Translations under genes and position numbers: made by a program
Shown: positions 1 through 6,063 of the stretch, one piece after another
Layout: each line of letters begins with the position of its first letter
Numbering within the stretch: position 1 is the stretch's first letter
Source of the DNA: Ignavibacteriota bacterium
GTDB lineage: Bacteria; Bacteroidota; Ignavibacteria; Tepidaquicellales; Tepidaquicellaceae
NCBI GenBank assembly: GCA_003158365.1
Contig: PMIW01000030.1
Span: 1-6,153, forward strand
DNA length: 6,153 bases
Direction of reading: 5' to 3'
The notes under the pieces: model-generated
Databases searched by the model: none
What the model was told of the DNA's origin: nothing
Seen by the model: the letters and a program-made list of their open reading frames with translations, nothing else

Positions 1-129
1 AATGTCCGAGGCATCAACCGAACCATCACCATTAAAGTCACAGCTTAAGTAACCTGTATAACCATATTGTGGTATCAGGAAATTCGTGACATCAGATGCA
101 TCAATCGAACCGTCCTGGTTTGCGTCACC
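1..129 (-). other. Dockerin type I-like calcium loop pair (residues 1797-1839, cut by window edge)
   Basis: Two EF-hand-like loops are seen. Loop 1 is GDANQDGSIDASDV (1797-1810) with Asp1798, Asn1800, Asp1802, Ser1804 and Asp1809 at the usual ligand positions. Loop 2 is CDFNGDGSVDASDI (1826-1839) with Asp1827, Asn1829, Asp1831, Ser1833 and Asp1838. The loops are 29 residues apart, close to type I dockerin spacing. The second loop ends exactly at the window edge, so its helix and the protein end are not visible. In cellulosomes a dockerin binds a cohesin; in FCB-group bacteria such pairs are common outside cellulosomes and may simply be a calcium-stabilised C-terminal cap. Confidence 0.8.
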
Positions 130-3100
130 AACTATCAATGCCCAAACACTGCCGACTTTCCTCATGTTCATTCCGAATGCTTTTGTCGAGTCGGTGGTGA
201 AGTCATAACTTAAAGGTAATCCACCGACAAAAGCCTGCGGAAGTGCACTCCAGGTTTCGAGATGGTTTCTGTGTTTTATAACTATATAGTAATTACCGCT
301 TGTTACTCTTGAAAATGACGGAGCATAAGTACCCGTCGTTCCGAGAATAACTATTTGAGAATCTACAAGTGTATGAGGAGTTGTTGCTAAAGCAAGATAA
401 ATACCAACTGTATCTGAAACTTGTGAAGAACCGTCCCAGAAACCTTCCAGATATACTTTAAGGTTGAGTTGCAAAGGAAGAGCTAAAGTCGTAAAATTCC
501 ACACATTCGACCATGCACTTGTACCGGCAGTGTTAGTTGCATTGACTCTCCAGTAATATTTTGTAAGTTGTGATAATTTTCCTGCCGGTACTGTAATTTG
601 AGAACGATTTATTCCGGACGTATCAAATACAGGAGAGCCTGCAAATGTAGAATCCGTATTAATTTGAATTCTGTAACCTGTTGCAGTAGAAAGGCTGTCC
701 CAATCCATCAGAGGTGTCAGGGAAACTCCTGTTGCATTATTAGCGGGCAACAGGCATATTGGCGGAACAGGCGGCGGCAATGCAGTGCTTTCGTCAGCGC
801 CGATGTCAGGCGGATTATATCTTATATTTCCATCTATATCATCTGTAACGGTTGCAATATACTGTCCTGCATTGGTTACAGGTGACACCTGAGTTGAATC
901 TATATGTAAATTGGTATTAGAAACAAACTTCGGATCTCCTGAAACACTTAATAAATCTTTTCCTGTTGCAGTTCTCCATGCAGCAAGAGTCGTCTGCGCA
1001 GCACTCAGATAACCAATCGTTCCGGCGGAATCGGAAGCATAGTAATCGTTATAATTTATATCAGTAAAAGCTGTACTTGTTCCCGCTGTGTAAATTGCGT
1101 AACTCTTATCACCAACTCCTGCAGTGTTATTATATGAATTTACTAAAATATTATTTCTTATATTTAAAGAAGAAGCGCCGCTTGAAATATATAATGCTGC
1201 ACTTACCGTAGCGGAGGCATACCCGGCAAAAGTTCCGAATAAATTCACACTGTTGTCATAAACAGTTACTCCCGTAATTGTTGCATCTATTGCTATACCT
1301 ATATTCCAGTCAGATGATAAAGAAGCATAACTGTACGAAACCATATCCCAGACAAAGTTATTTACAACTTCGATGTTTGAAGGAGATACTGATGTTGCAA
1401 TATTTATGCCCCTTACACCGTAACCGCCGGTACTTGTATTCAGCAGATTACTAACTTTATTTTTTCTGATGCTTACATTTGAAGTCGTACTGAATACATA
1501 AATTCCATAAACAGCAGATGAATATGCGCTCTTCAATGCAGATAAGGTATTTCCTGTTATGGAAATATTGGATCCGGTTAATGCAGATGAAACTGCAATA
1601 CCTCTCGGAGCTCCTGTTGAACCGTAAATATTATTAATTGTATTTCCCGAAATTGTACTGTTTACCGTGCCTGTTGCAAACCAGATTCCAGTAATATTAC
1701 TTGCATCAACAGTGTTGGAATCATTACCTAAGTTATTATTGGATATTGTGGCTCCGTCCACACCCTGTATATAAATACCCACCAATCTTATCGGGCTTGT
1801 AGGAGTATTGAAATCATTTCCTGTAATTAATAGTCCGCTTCCGTTACCCGATAAAATGTTTGCTATCGAATAAATTCCCATATATGCAAGCTGGAAACTA
1901 TTATTCTGTACAGTAATATTATTAAAGTAGCCGGCAGAACCGGAAACAGAACCATCTGATATAATCATCGAAGAACTCGAATTTACACCATTTATCACAG
2001 TACAGTTTTTTACAGTTATATTTGTAATAGGTGTGGTTCCTGATGAACCGATAAGAATTGTCTGTGGTGTAGTTGTACTTGTGTTTTGAATTGTCAGATT
2101 TCTTGTCGTTCCGTTTGTTGTATTGGAACCATCTATAGTTACATAATTATTTCTTATTTTAAATATTTGTGTATTTACAGCAGCACCGTATATCCTTGAA
2201 GTTATGCCTGTGTTTGGTTTAATAGTTATTGTATTTGTTGAAGTCGGGAGACTTGTATTATTTATATTAATATTTAAAGGATAAGTTTCGGCTGAATAAA
2301 CTGTATCGTTTAAAAGGAACCGTGTAGCACCGCTAACACCTCGTAAATCCAGATCTGCGATTGCAGCAGTTAACGATGCGTAAATTCCGTTTATACCGTC
2401 AGGATAAGAATAATTCGGACTTTCTGATTTCCTTATATACAATTCACCTTTAAACACTTTTCCATTCTCATAAGGAATCCAGCTAATCTCTTCAACTTCT
2501 CTTATCTCTTTCCTGCTAAATGGTGAAACGGAAGCTGACAAATCGGAAACTTCCTTTTCCCGGCCCTTTAAGGTAGGTTTCTTATCTATTGTTTCTTCAA
2601 CATAAGTTGTTTTTTTAACTTTTTTAACTTCTTTAACAAAGTACAAATTTCTTCCTGTAACTTTATTAAATAAAGTTAACCCTACTGTGTAATCACCTGA
2701 AAGACCTGTTGTAATTGTATATGAGCATGGATTAGTTGGTGGTGTAGAGCAAGCGGGTGGATTAGCAGTGTATCCGGATGCACCTGTTGAAGGATAGGAA
2801 CCTACGTTTGGAACTGATAAACTATCCTGTGCACAAATATAATAATATACTACGTTACCTGTTGCAACACCTGCACCAAATGTAAATGAATATTGACCGG
2901 CTCCTAATGAAGTTCCCACCACAGCTGAATATGAACCTGCATTTATTTTCCAGTAAAGTACCGGTAATCCTGTTCCCGTTGTCGGAACACCGTGTAAATC
3001 CACTATCGTTGCTGTTAAAGTTCTTGCAGTTGTAAGAGGCGTACCAGGTAAAGGTGTAAATACAATAGCTGGTGGAGCGATATCCTTAGGGATACCACCG

Positions 3101-5517
3101 AATTCATCCGCTCCCATATCAGGTGCATTGGGAGGATAAGATGAATTAATCGGGTAACCTGTATTCGGATATCTTGCCTGTCCGTCGAAATCATCGACTA
3201 TCGATGGGGAAGAAATAACCTGTCCCGTGCTTTCCAATTGTGTGGAGATTGCGGCATTTATTCTTAAATCATATGGTCTTGTGGTTGTATTTGTGAATGG
3301 AGGAAGTTCAGTAACCGATAACAATTCTCTCGGCGCCATAAGAAATTTATAATCCGATAAAGTTCTAATATAATTAGTTCCGTCATAATATATGATATGA
3401 TTAGTATCCGGAGTCCCCGCATAATAACAATTGTTATTTGCAGTTGCAGGAAAAGTAGTAAACGCTCCGGAACTCCTGTAATGCGCTGTTGTATAACCGC
3501 CTGCCGTGCCGGGAGTCGAAGCATTTATAATGACATTATTTCTTAAATCAACAGTAGGGGTCGATGAAACATATAATGCCGCCGTTCCAAACTGAGAGCC
3601 TGTCAATAAACTTACTGAATTCAGATAAACAGTGTTATAATAGGCATTCACGGTTGTACCTCCTGAAATATATAACCCCATCAGTGCTAATGTAGTGCTT
3701 AATGAATCAACCCTGATATCTGATACGAAGTTATTATATAAATTTACGGTAGTTCCGCTTGCGGTTGTCAGACCATAACCAAATCCTGATGATGTCCTTA
3801 AATCATATACGGAATTTTTATAAATGTTTACCGTCGTACCGCCCGAATTATATATTCCGTAAACGCTGCCTGCACCTACTGTTTGCAGTGTATAAGCCGT
3901 ATTACTGTAGAAATTTTTCGTAGGAGCGGTTGATAAGTTGTAAATACCATATACTGAGGCTGATGCCGTTCCGGCCGCTTTAAAATTATTTGCAGTATTG
4001 TTGTAAAAGTTAAATGTTCCCGAATATGCAGCATTAGAAATATAATACATATAAATAGTACTTGAACCTGTTGGCTTATATAACTTTCTTATTGCATTAT
4101 TATAATAATTTACAGTTGTACCGTAATAATTGTATATATAAAAGTAATAACTTGCGCCCGTAGTTGTGGACAAAGTATCGTTTTCAATTACATTGTTATA
4201 TGCATTAACTGTTTGCCCGCCATAATAAAAATACATTCCATAAAGTGTTCCCGAACTTATAGCAGATTGAGTTCTTTTATTACCTGCCATATAGTTATTA
4301 GAAAATGTTGAAACACTTCCCGAAGCAGGAGCTGTAGTATATGGGTAAACGTACATTCCGTAAATAGTCCCGGTTGCAGTCTGAGATGTGCCACCCCACT
4401 TATTATTAATAAGATTATTTGAATCTATATTTAAAGTGTAAGCCGGTATATAATAAAGATAATACCCATAAAAAGTCCCGGAAGTAAAAGCAGTGGAAGT
4501 CATACCTTGAACTGTATTTTTTTTCACAATAATTGTATTATCCGTACCACCGTTATATCCCATATAATAAAGAGCAATTCCATAAGTGGCCCCGGTTGTA
4601 GTAGCAGTCGTATCCTGTACAGTATTATTATATACGGTTGCACTGGATGTATAACCATAATATAAATAAATTCCGTAAGAAGTACTGGTTGAACCTGTTC
4701 CACCTGCGATATTATTATTACTTACATTTATACTATCCTGATATGTAGTATAAATACCGTAAGTTGCAACAGAGCTGCCTCCAAAATATCTGATAGTATT
4801 TCCACCTGAAACACCAATCTCATTAAAATGGTCATAATATTGATATGGTGAAGTACCATCTGCATAACCTGCCATTGTAATACCCGAATAGCAGTTTTGT
4901 ATAGTATTACTATAAAATTTGTTTCCGGAATTCGCCCCTGTTCTTGCTGTAACTGTAAGAGCAGTAGTTGAAGTAGTAGTATGGTTTCCAGCATAAATAC
5001 CAACGGAAGATGTATTTGTTTTCTGCAAAGTAATATTGCAGTTTTTAATTGTATTATATTGAGAACCATTTGTGCCATCAATTTTCAACAATGCAAAACC
5101 CCATTCCATTTGTGTTGTTGTAGTTGTATTTGTTGTAGGGTCAAGAAGGTCAAGTCCGTCAAATGTAACATAATCTGAACCTGAAAGTAAAATTACACCA
5201 TCCATTGTTCCTACGCCAACACCTGCCGTTATCTTTGGATTATTGCCGGTACCGGATTTTTGAAAAATAATAGGATTTGCCGAAGTTCCGGTTGCTGTAA
5301 TAATTAAATTTGATGCGGTTTCCGTATATCCTGCCGCAATGTTGAATGTGACTCCTCCACTACCTACACCGACTGAATTAAGGTCTGTGATTGCAGCAGC
5401 AATTGTCGCATAATTTCCGGGGATAGTTTTTACCCCTGAGAGTTGGGCAAATGAACCCTGTACAAAAAATGTTCCAATAATTAATACTGAAACACAAAGA
5501 GAAATAATTTTCTTCAT
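1..5517 (-). CDS. Giant secreted modular beta-helix / Ig / FN3 / dockerin-like protein (3' end cut by window edge)
   Basis: One frame runs from the ATG at 5517 to base 1 without a stop (1839 codons), so the C-terminus is missing. The order of parts is: signal peptide (1-24), Tyr/Thr/Asn-rich beta-helix module (about 29-806), Ig-like domain (about 812-935), Lys/Glu-rich segment (about 947-1037), second beta-helix module (1038-1577), FN3-like domain (about 1583-1678), beta-rich segment (1679-1796) and dockerin-type loops (1797-1839). The start is chosen because it gives a textbook signal peptide, although no Shine-Dalgarno sequence precedes it. Proteins of this build in Bacteroidota and Ignavibacteria are exported and are usually annotated as right-handed parallel beta-helix or T9SS-associated surface proteins. 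I see no polysaccharide-lyase or hydrolase active site, so a binding, adhesive or structural role is inferred. The gene stands alone behind a long spacer and an upstream terminator. The reading frame and modular nature are certain; the exact function is unknown. Confidence 0.95.
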   Translation of the reverse strand, partial: MKKIISLCVSVLIIGTFFVQGSFAQLSGVKTIPGNYATIAAAITDLNSVGVGSGGVTFNIAAGYTETASNLIITATGTSANPIIFQKSGTGNNPKITAGVGVGTMDGVILLSGSDYVTFDGLDLLDPTTNTTTTTQMEWGFALLKIDGTNGSQYNTIKNCNITLQKTNTSSVGIYAGNHTTTSTTALTVTARTGANSGNKFYSNTIQNCYSGITMAGYADGTSPYQYYDHFNEIGVSGGNTIRYFGGSSVATYGIYTTYQDSINVSNNNIAGGTGSTSTSYGIYLYYGYTSSATVYNNTVQDTTATTTGATYGIALYYMGYNGGTDNTIIVKKNTVQGMTSTAFTSGTFYGYYLYYIPAYTLNIDSNNLINNKWGGTSQTATGTIYGMYVYPYTTAPASGSVSTFSNNYMAGNKRTQSAISSGTLYGMYFYYGGQTVNAYNNVIENDTLSTTTGASYYFYIYNYYGTTVNYYNNAIRKLYKPTGSSTIYMYYISNAAYSGTFNFYNNTANNFKAAGTASASVYGIYNLSTAPTKNFYSNTAYTLQTVGAGSVYGIYNSGGTTVNIYKNSVYDLRTSSGFGYGLTTASGTTVNLYNNFVSDIRVDSLSTTLALMGLYISGGTTVNAYYNTVYLNSVSLLTGSQFGTAALYVSSTPTVDLRNNVIINASTPGTAGGYTTAHYRSSGAFTTFPATANNNCYYAGTPDTNHIIYYDGTNYIRTLSDYKFLMAPRELLSVTELPPFTNTTTRPYDLRINAAISTQLESTGQVISSPSIVDDFDGQARYPNTGYPINSSYPPNAPDMGADEFGGIPKDIAPPAIVFTPLPGTPLTTARTLTATIVDLHGVPTTGTGLPVLYWKINAGSYSAVVGTSLGAGQYSFTFGAGVATGNVVYYYICAQDSLSVPNVGSYPSTGASGYTANPPACSTPPTNPCSYTITTGLSGDYTVGLTLFNKVTGRNLYFVKEVKKVKKTTYVEETIDKKPTLKGREKEVSDLSASVSPFSRKEIREVEEISWIPYENGKVFKGELYIRKSESPNYSYPDGINGIYASLTAAIADLDLRGVSGATRFLLNDTVYSAETYPLNININNTSLPTSTNTITIKPNTGITSRIYGAAVNTQIFKIRNNYVTIDGSNTTNGTTRNLTIQNTSTTTPQTILIGSSGTTPITNITVKNCTVINGVNSSSSMIISDGSVSGSAGYFNNITVQNNSFQLAYMGIYSIANILSGNGSGLLITGNDFNTPTSPIRLVGIYIQGVDGATISNNNLGNDSNTVDASNITGIWFATGTVNSTISGNTINNIYGSTGAPRGIAVSSALTGSNISITGNTLSALKSAYSSAVYGIYVFSTTSNVSIRKNKVSNLLNTSTGGYGVRGINIATSVSPSNIEVVNNFVWDMVSYSYASLSSDWNIGIAIDATITGVTVYDNSVNLFGTFAGYASATVSAALYISSGASSLNIRNNILVNSYNNTAGVGDKSYAIYTAGTSTAFTDINYNDYYASDSAGTIGYLSAAQTTLAAWRTATGKDLLSVSGDPKFVSNTNLHIDSTQVSPVTNAGQYIATVTDDIDGNIRYNPPDIGADESTALPPPVPPICLLPANNATGVSLTPLMDWDSLSTATGYRIQINTDSTFAGSPVFDTSGINRSQITVPAGKLSQLTKYYWRVNATNTAGTSAWSNVWNFTTLALPLQLNLKVYLEGFWDGSSQVSDTVGIYLALATTPHTLVDSQIVILGTTGTYAPSFSRVTSGNYYIVIKHRNHLETWSALPQAFVGGLPLSYDFTTDSTKAFGMNMRKVGSVWALIVGDANQDGSIDASDVTNFLIPQYGYTGYLSCDFNGDGSVDASDI
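130..483 (-). other. Beta-rich segment preceding the dockerin loops (residues about 1679-1796)
   Basis: The segment reads LQLNLKVYLEGFWDGSSQ, then VSDTVGIYLALATTPHTLVD, SGNYYIVIKHRNHLETWSAL, LSYDFTTDSTKAFGMNM and VGSVWALIV just before the first calcium loop. I recognise the L-x-x-x-x-L-E-G-x-W/Y-D-G opening and the Y-x-x-I-K-H-R-N-x-x-E-T-W-S centre as a recurring unit directly before C-terminal dockerin-like pairs in Ignavibacteria-type secreted proteins. Its exact function is not known to me. It is probably a small beta-sandwich. Confidence 0.6.
484..771 (-). other. Fibronectin type III-like domain (residues about 1583-1678)
   Basis: The sequence starts PVPPICLLPANNATGVSLTP, with the P-x-N-x-A-T-G-V-S-L-T-P-x-x-x-W opening common to FN3-like domains of Bacteroidota surface proteins. 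It continues DWDSLSTATGYRIQIN, TDSTFAGSPVFDTSG and QLTKYYWRVNATNTAGTSAW, and ends SNVWNFTT (1670-1677). The Y-x-W-x-V-x-A-x-N strand and the S-x-W-S-x-x-W-x-F-T-T end are diagnostic. Such domains usually serve as spacers or binding units next to a C-terminal anchoring or sorting region, which matches its position here. Confidence 0.85.
787..2406 (-). other. Beta-helix module 2 (residues 1038-1577)
   Basis: The entry motif is YPDGINGIYASLTAAIADLD (1038-1057) followed by GVSGATRFLLND, which aligns with the entry of module 1. Then come PLNININNTS, TNTITIKPNTG and YVTIDGSNTTNG, typical first coils. Repeats of about 32 residues follow, each starting GI or a variant: GIYIQG (1247), GIWFATG, GIAVSS, GIYVFS, GINIAT, GIAIDA and ALYISS (about 1442), each followed by an Asn-rich strand such as ATISNNN, STISGNT, SIRKNK or LNIRNNI. 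The exit holds INYNDYYASDS, a W-R-T-A-T-G-K-D segment, GDPKFVS, DDIDGNIRYNPP and DIGADES (1571-1577). This is a standard right-handed parallel beta-helix in this bacterial group; the repeats lack the tyrosine enrichment of module 1. Confidence 0.85.
2407..2679 (-). other. Lys/Glu-rich charged segment (residues about 947-1037)
   Basis: This segment stands out from the rest of the protein, which is poor in charged residues. It includes FVKEVKKVKKTTYVEETIDK (960 onward), then KKPTLKGREKEVSD, RKEIREVEEISW and IPYENGKVFKGELYIRKSES. It follows LSGDYTVG (939-946), which resembles the start of a beta-helix module, and precedes the entry motif of module 2. It therefore looks like an insertion within the entry of module 2. 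It could be an exposed hinge, a proteolytic processing region or an alpha-helical or extended spacer. I do not recognise a named domain here. Confidence 0.6.
2713..3084 (-). other. Ig-like domain between the two beta-helix modules (residues about 812-935)
   Basis: Directly after DMGADEFGGIP comes DIAPPAIVFTPLPGTPL, then RTLTATIVDLHGVPTTG, VLYWKINAGSYSAV, QYSFTFGAG and VVYYYICAQD (ending at 898). This alternation of strands, with the Y-W-K-x-N-x-G and Y-Y-x-x-A-x-D landmarks, is the pattern of Ig-like or Big-type domains in secreted Bacteroidota proteins, which often act as spacers. A Pro-rich tail follows with Cys923 and Cys931 eight residues apart (PPACSTPPTNPCSYT), which could form a disulfide outside the cytoplasm; Cys895 is a third. 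The role is probably as a spacer or a binding unit. Confidence 0.65.
3100..5433 (-). other. Beta-helix module 1 (residues about 29-806)
   Basis: The module opens with the entry motif GNYATIAAAITDLN (residues 34-47), followed by GGVTFNI, a pattern seen at the start of many Bacteroidota beta-helix proteins. Next comes a stretch with classic helix-coil signatures: YVTFDGLDL, NTIKNCNI and NKFYSNTIQN. The Tyr-rich repeat array follows (described separately). The last coil is VDLRNNVIIN (657-665). The module closes with a non-repetitive cap: NNNCYYAG, a short YYDGTNYIRTLSDY segment, then VDDFDGQAR and finally DMGADEF (800-806). This closing pattern (a D-D-x-D-G-x-x-R segment followed by D-[IM]-G-A-D-E) is typical after right-handed parallel beta-helices in this group. 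Ligand and function cannot be read from the sequence. Confidence 0.8.
3514..4785 (-). repeat. Array of about 13 tyrosine-rich protein repeats, about 33 residues each (residues about 245-668)
   Basis: The unit reads roughly [ST]-x-Y-G-[IM]-Y, then a variable Tyr-rich turn, then G-T-x-V-N-x-Y-x-N-x-[VA]. The YG-equivalent position falls at residues 253, 281, 312, 350, 386, 426, 457, 489, 523, 553, 581, 613 and about 648, so the spacing is 28-40 residues (about 99 bp on average). Examples are YGIYLYYGY, YGYYLYYIPAY, YGMYVYPY, YGMYFYYGG and YYFYIYNYYG. The second half of each unit (VYNNTV, AYNNVI, IYKNSV, LYNNFV) is the usual beta-helix Asn-turn strand. The repeats are diverged at the DNA level, so they are old duplications rather than a fresh tandem expansion. 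Stacked tyrosines at matching positions could form an aromatic ladder on one face of the solenoid; that is inference. Confidence 0.8.
5446..5517 (-). other. Sec signal peptide (residues 1-24)
   Basis: Residues 1-24 have a short basic n-region (MKK), a hydrophobic core (IISLCVSVLIIGTFFV) and a polar c-region ending S-F-A before Q25, which fits signal peptidase I cleavage after Ala24. Cys8 lies inside the hydrophobic core and is not followed by a lipobox-like cleavage context, so a lipoprotein is unlikely. The mature protein would begin QLSGVKTIPG. Export across the inner membrane is therefore well supported; the route across the outer membrane depends on the missing C-terminus. Confidence 0.9.
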
Positions 5518-5612
5518 AATAAGTAAAAATTAATTGAATAAAGAGTTTTTTAAAAATGAATATTTTAGAAGAGATATTGTTATTTATGTCAGAGTAAATA
5601 AATATTAAATAC

Positions 5613-5654
5613 ATTATAAAAAAAATATAATTTTATTTTAATAGTATTTTCAAA
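5613..5654 (-). promoter_or_regulatory. Weak candidate promoter for the large gene
   Basis: On the minus strand TTGAAA (5649-5654) is followed 18 bases later by TATATT, and a perfect TATAAT lies further on at 5613-5618. Starting from the TATAAT the leader would be roughly 85-90 nt. The spacing from TTGAAA to the TATAAT is too long for one sigma-70-type promoter, and the region is so AT-rich that such matches are expected by chance. I see no clear Bacteroidota-type TAnnTTTG box at a convincing place. This is a tentative call. Confidence 0.2.
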
Positions 5655-5673
5655 ATGGCCGTGGGTTTGCCAT
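5655..5673. repeat. Short hairpin in a GC-richer island
   Basis: ATGGC (5655-5659) and GCCAT (5669-5673) are inverted copies around a 9-base loop. The hairpin sits in a GC-richer patch of about 25 bases within a strongly AT-rich spacer, just upstream of the promoter candidate of the large gene. It could be an operator-like site or a leftover of older sequence. The stem is only 5 bp. Confidence 0.35.
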
Positions 5674-5723
5674 CAGTCTGTAAAAATAACTTTTTCCTAT
5701 ATAGTGTATAAACTATAATAAAT

Positions 5724-5740
5724 TAAAGTAAATTACTTTA
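5724..5740. repeat. 17-bp palindrome TAAAGTAAATTACTTTA
   Basis: The arms TAAAGTAA and TTACTTTA flank a single central base, giving a perfect odd-length palindrome. It lies about 200 bp upstream of the large gene. The shape is that of a dimeric regulator site, but its pure low-complexity AT content makes a chance origin quite possible. Confidence 0.35.
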
Positions 5741-5801
5741 CAAATTTATAAATAATTGTAAAATTATGTAACTATTTTATGGTAATATAATATTCAAAAG
5801 T

Positions 5802-5870
5802 AAATTTTCAAATTCAAAAATTTATTTAATATCCTCAAAATTCTGCTAATTTTGAGGTATTTGAAAATTT
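5802..5870. repeat. Nested inverted repeats (12-bp outer, 10-bp inner stem)
   Basis: Outer arms AAATTTTCAAAT (5802-5813) and ATTTGAAAATTT (5859-5870) match perfectly over 12 bp. Inside them, CCTCAAAATT (5833-5842) and AATTTTGAGG (5848-5857) match perfectly over 10 bp around a 5-base loop CTGCT. The inner hairpin has no proper U-tract directly after it on either strand, so it is not a classic terminator. The right-hand arms are separated by one base, the left-hand arms by 19 bases. Confidence 0.6.
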
Positions 5871-6063
5871 TAATCTATATATAGTATTTTGACATAAGAA
5901 TTTTTATTATTATTTAATTACTTTCTCCTTTTTGATTGCACGGGATTAAGCACAATGTTTAACATACAGAATTTATAATTTTAAGAGGTTGTAAATAAAG
6001 GTTTGGAGCATTAACTTTTATTTCTTTTAGGGAAATGTTTTGATAAAATATAAAAGATGAAAT

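Larger units (their letters stand above)
5518..6063. other. Long AT-rich intergenic spacer
   Basis: About 545 bp lie between the start of the large gene and the terminator of its upstream neighbour. Neither strand holds a credible gene; open stretches are short and of low-complexity AT-driven composition. The base composition is visibly lower in GC than the coding sequence. Contents I can point to are a weak promoter candidate (5613-5654), a small GC-richer hairpin (5655-5673), a 17-bp palindrome (5724-5740) and a nested inverted-repeat structure (5802-5870). The 40 bases before the ATG at 5517 contain no purine-rich Shine-Dalgarno sequence, only A/T-rich leader, which is normal for Bacteroidota-type translation starts. 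Confidence 0.8.

Noticed and set aside
598..885. 95-codon open frame on the plus strand
   Set aside because: It lies antisense to the FN3-like domain and the end of beta-helix module 2 in the large gene. Its translation is Arg/Cys-rich without domain character, as expected for a shadow frame.
3264..3524. 86-codon minus-strand open frame
   Set aside because: It lies in a different frame inside the closing part of beta-helix module 1, which is well supported by VDDFDG and DMGADE in the main frame.
3514..4785. CRISPR-like periodicity (about 99 bp) in the DNA
   Set aside because: The repeats are diverged at the DNA level, vary in length from 84 to 120 bp, and are in frame with a continuous protein. 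They are protein repeats, not direct repeats with spacers.
4728..5178. Open frames on both strands (4728-5081 minus, 4981-5178 plus)
   Set aside because: Both overlap the first beta-helix module in other frames. The translations are Leu/Gln-rich or Cys-rich and low in complexity and match no protein pattern.
5378..5614. 78-codon minus-strand open frame overlapping the start of the large gene
   Set aside because: It runs through the AT-rich leader and the signal peptide region in another frame. Ile/Phe/Tyr/Asn-rich content reflects base composition, and it has no start context.
5889..5916. Plus-strand TTGACA with a TATTTA 16 bases later
   Set aside because: The -35 box is perfect but the -10 is poor. 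No plus-strand gene follows, and the hairpin at 6075-6098 has its U-tract on the minus side. A plus-strand small RNA cannot be supported from this alone.
5918..5965. 15-codon minus-strand frame with a basic end (MLNIVLNPVQSKRRK)
   Set aside because: It is too short to support, has no ribosome binding site and no recognisable family, and is expected by chance in a 545-bp spacer.
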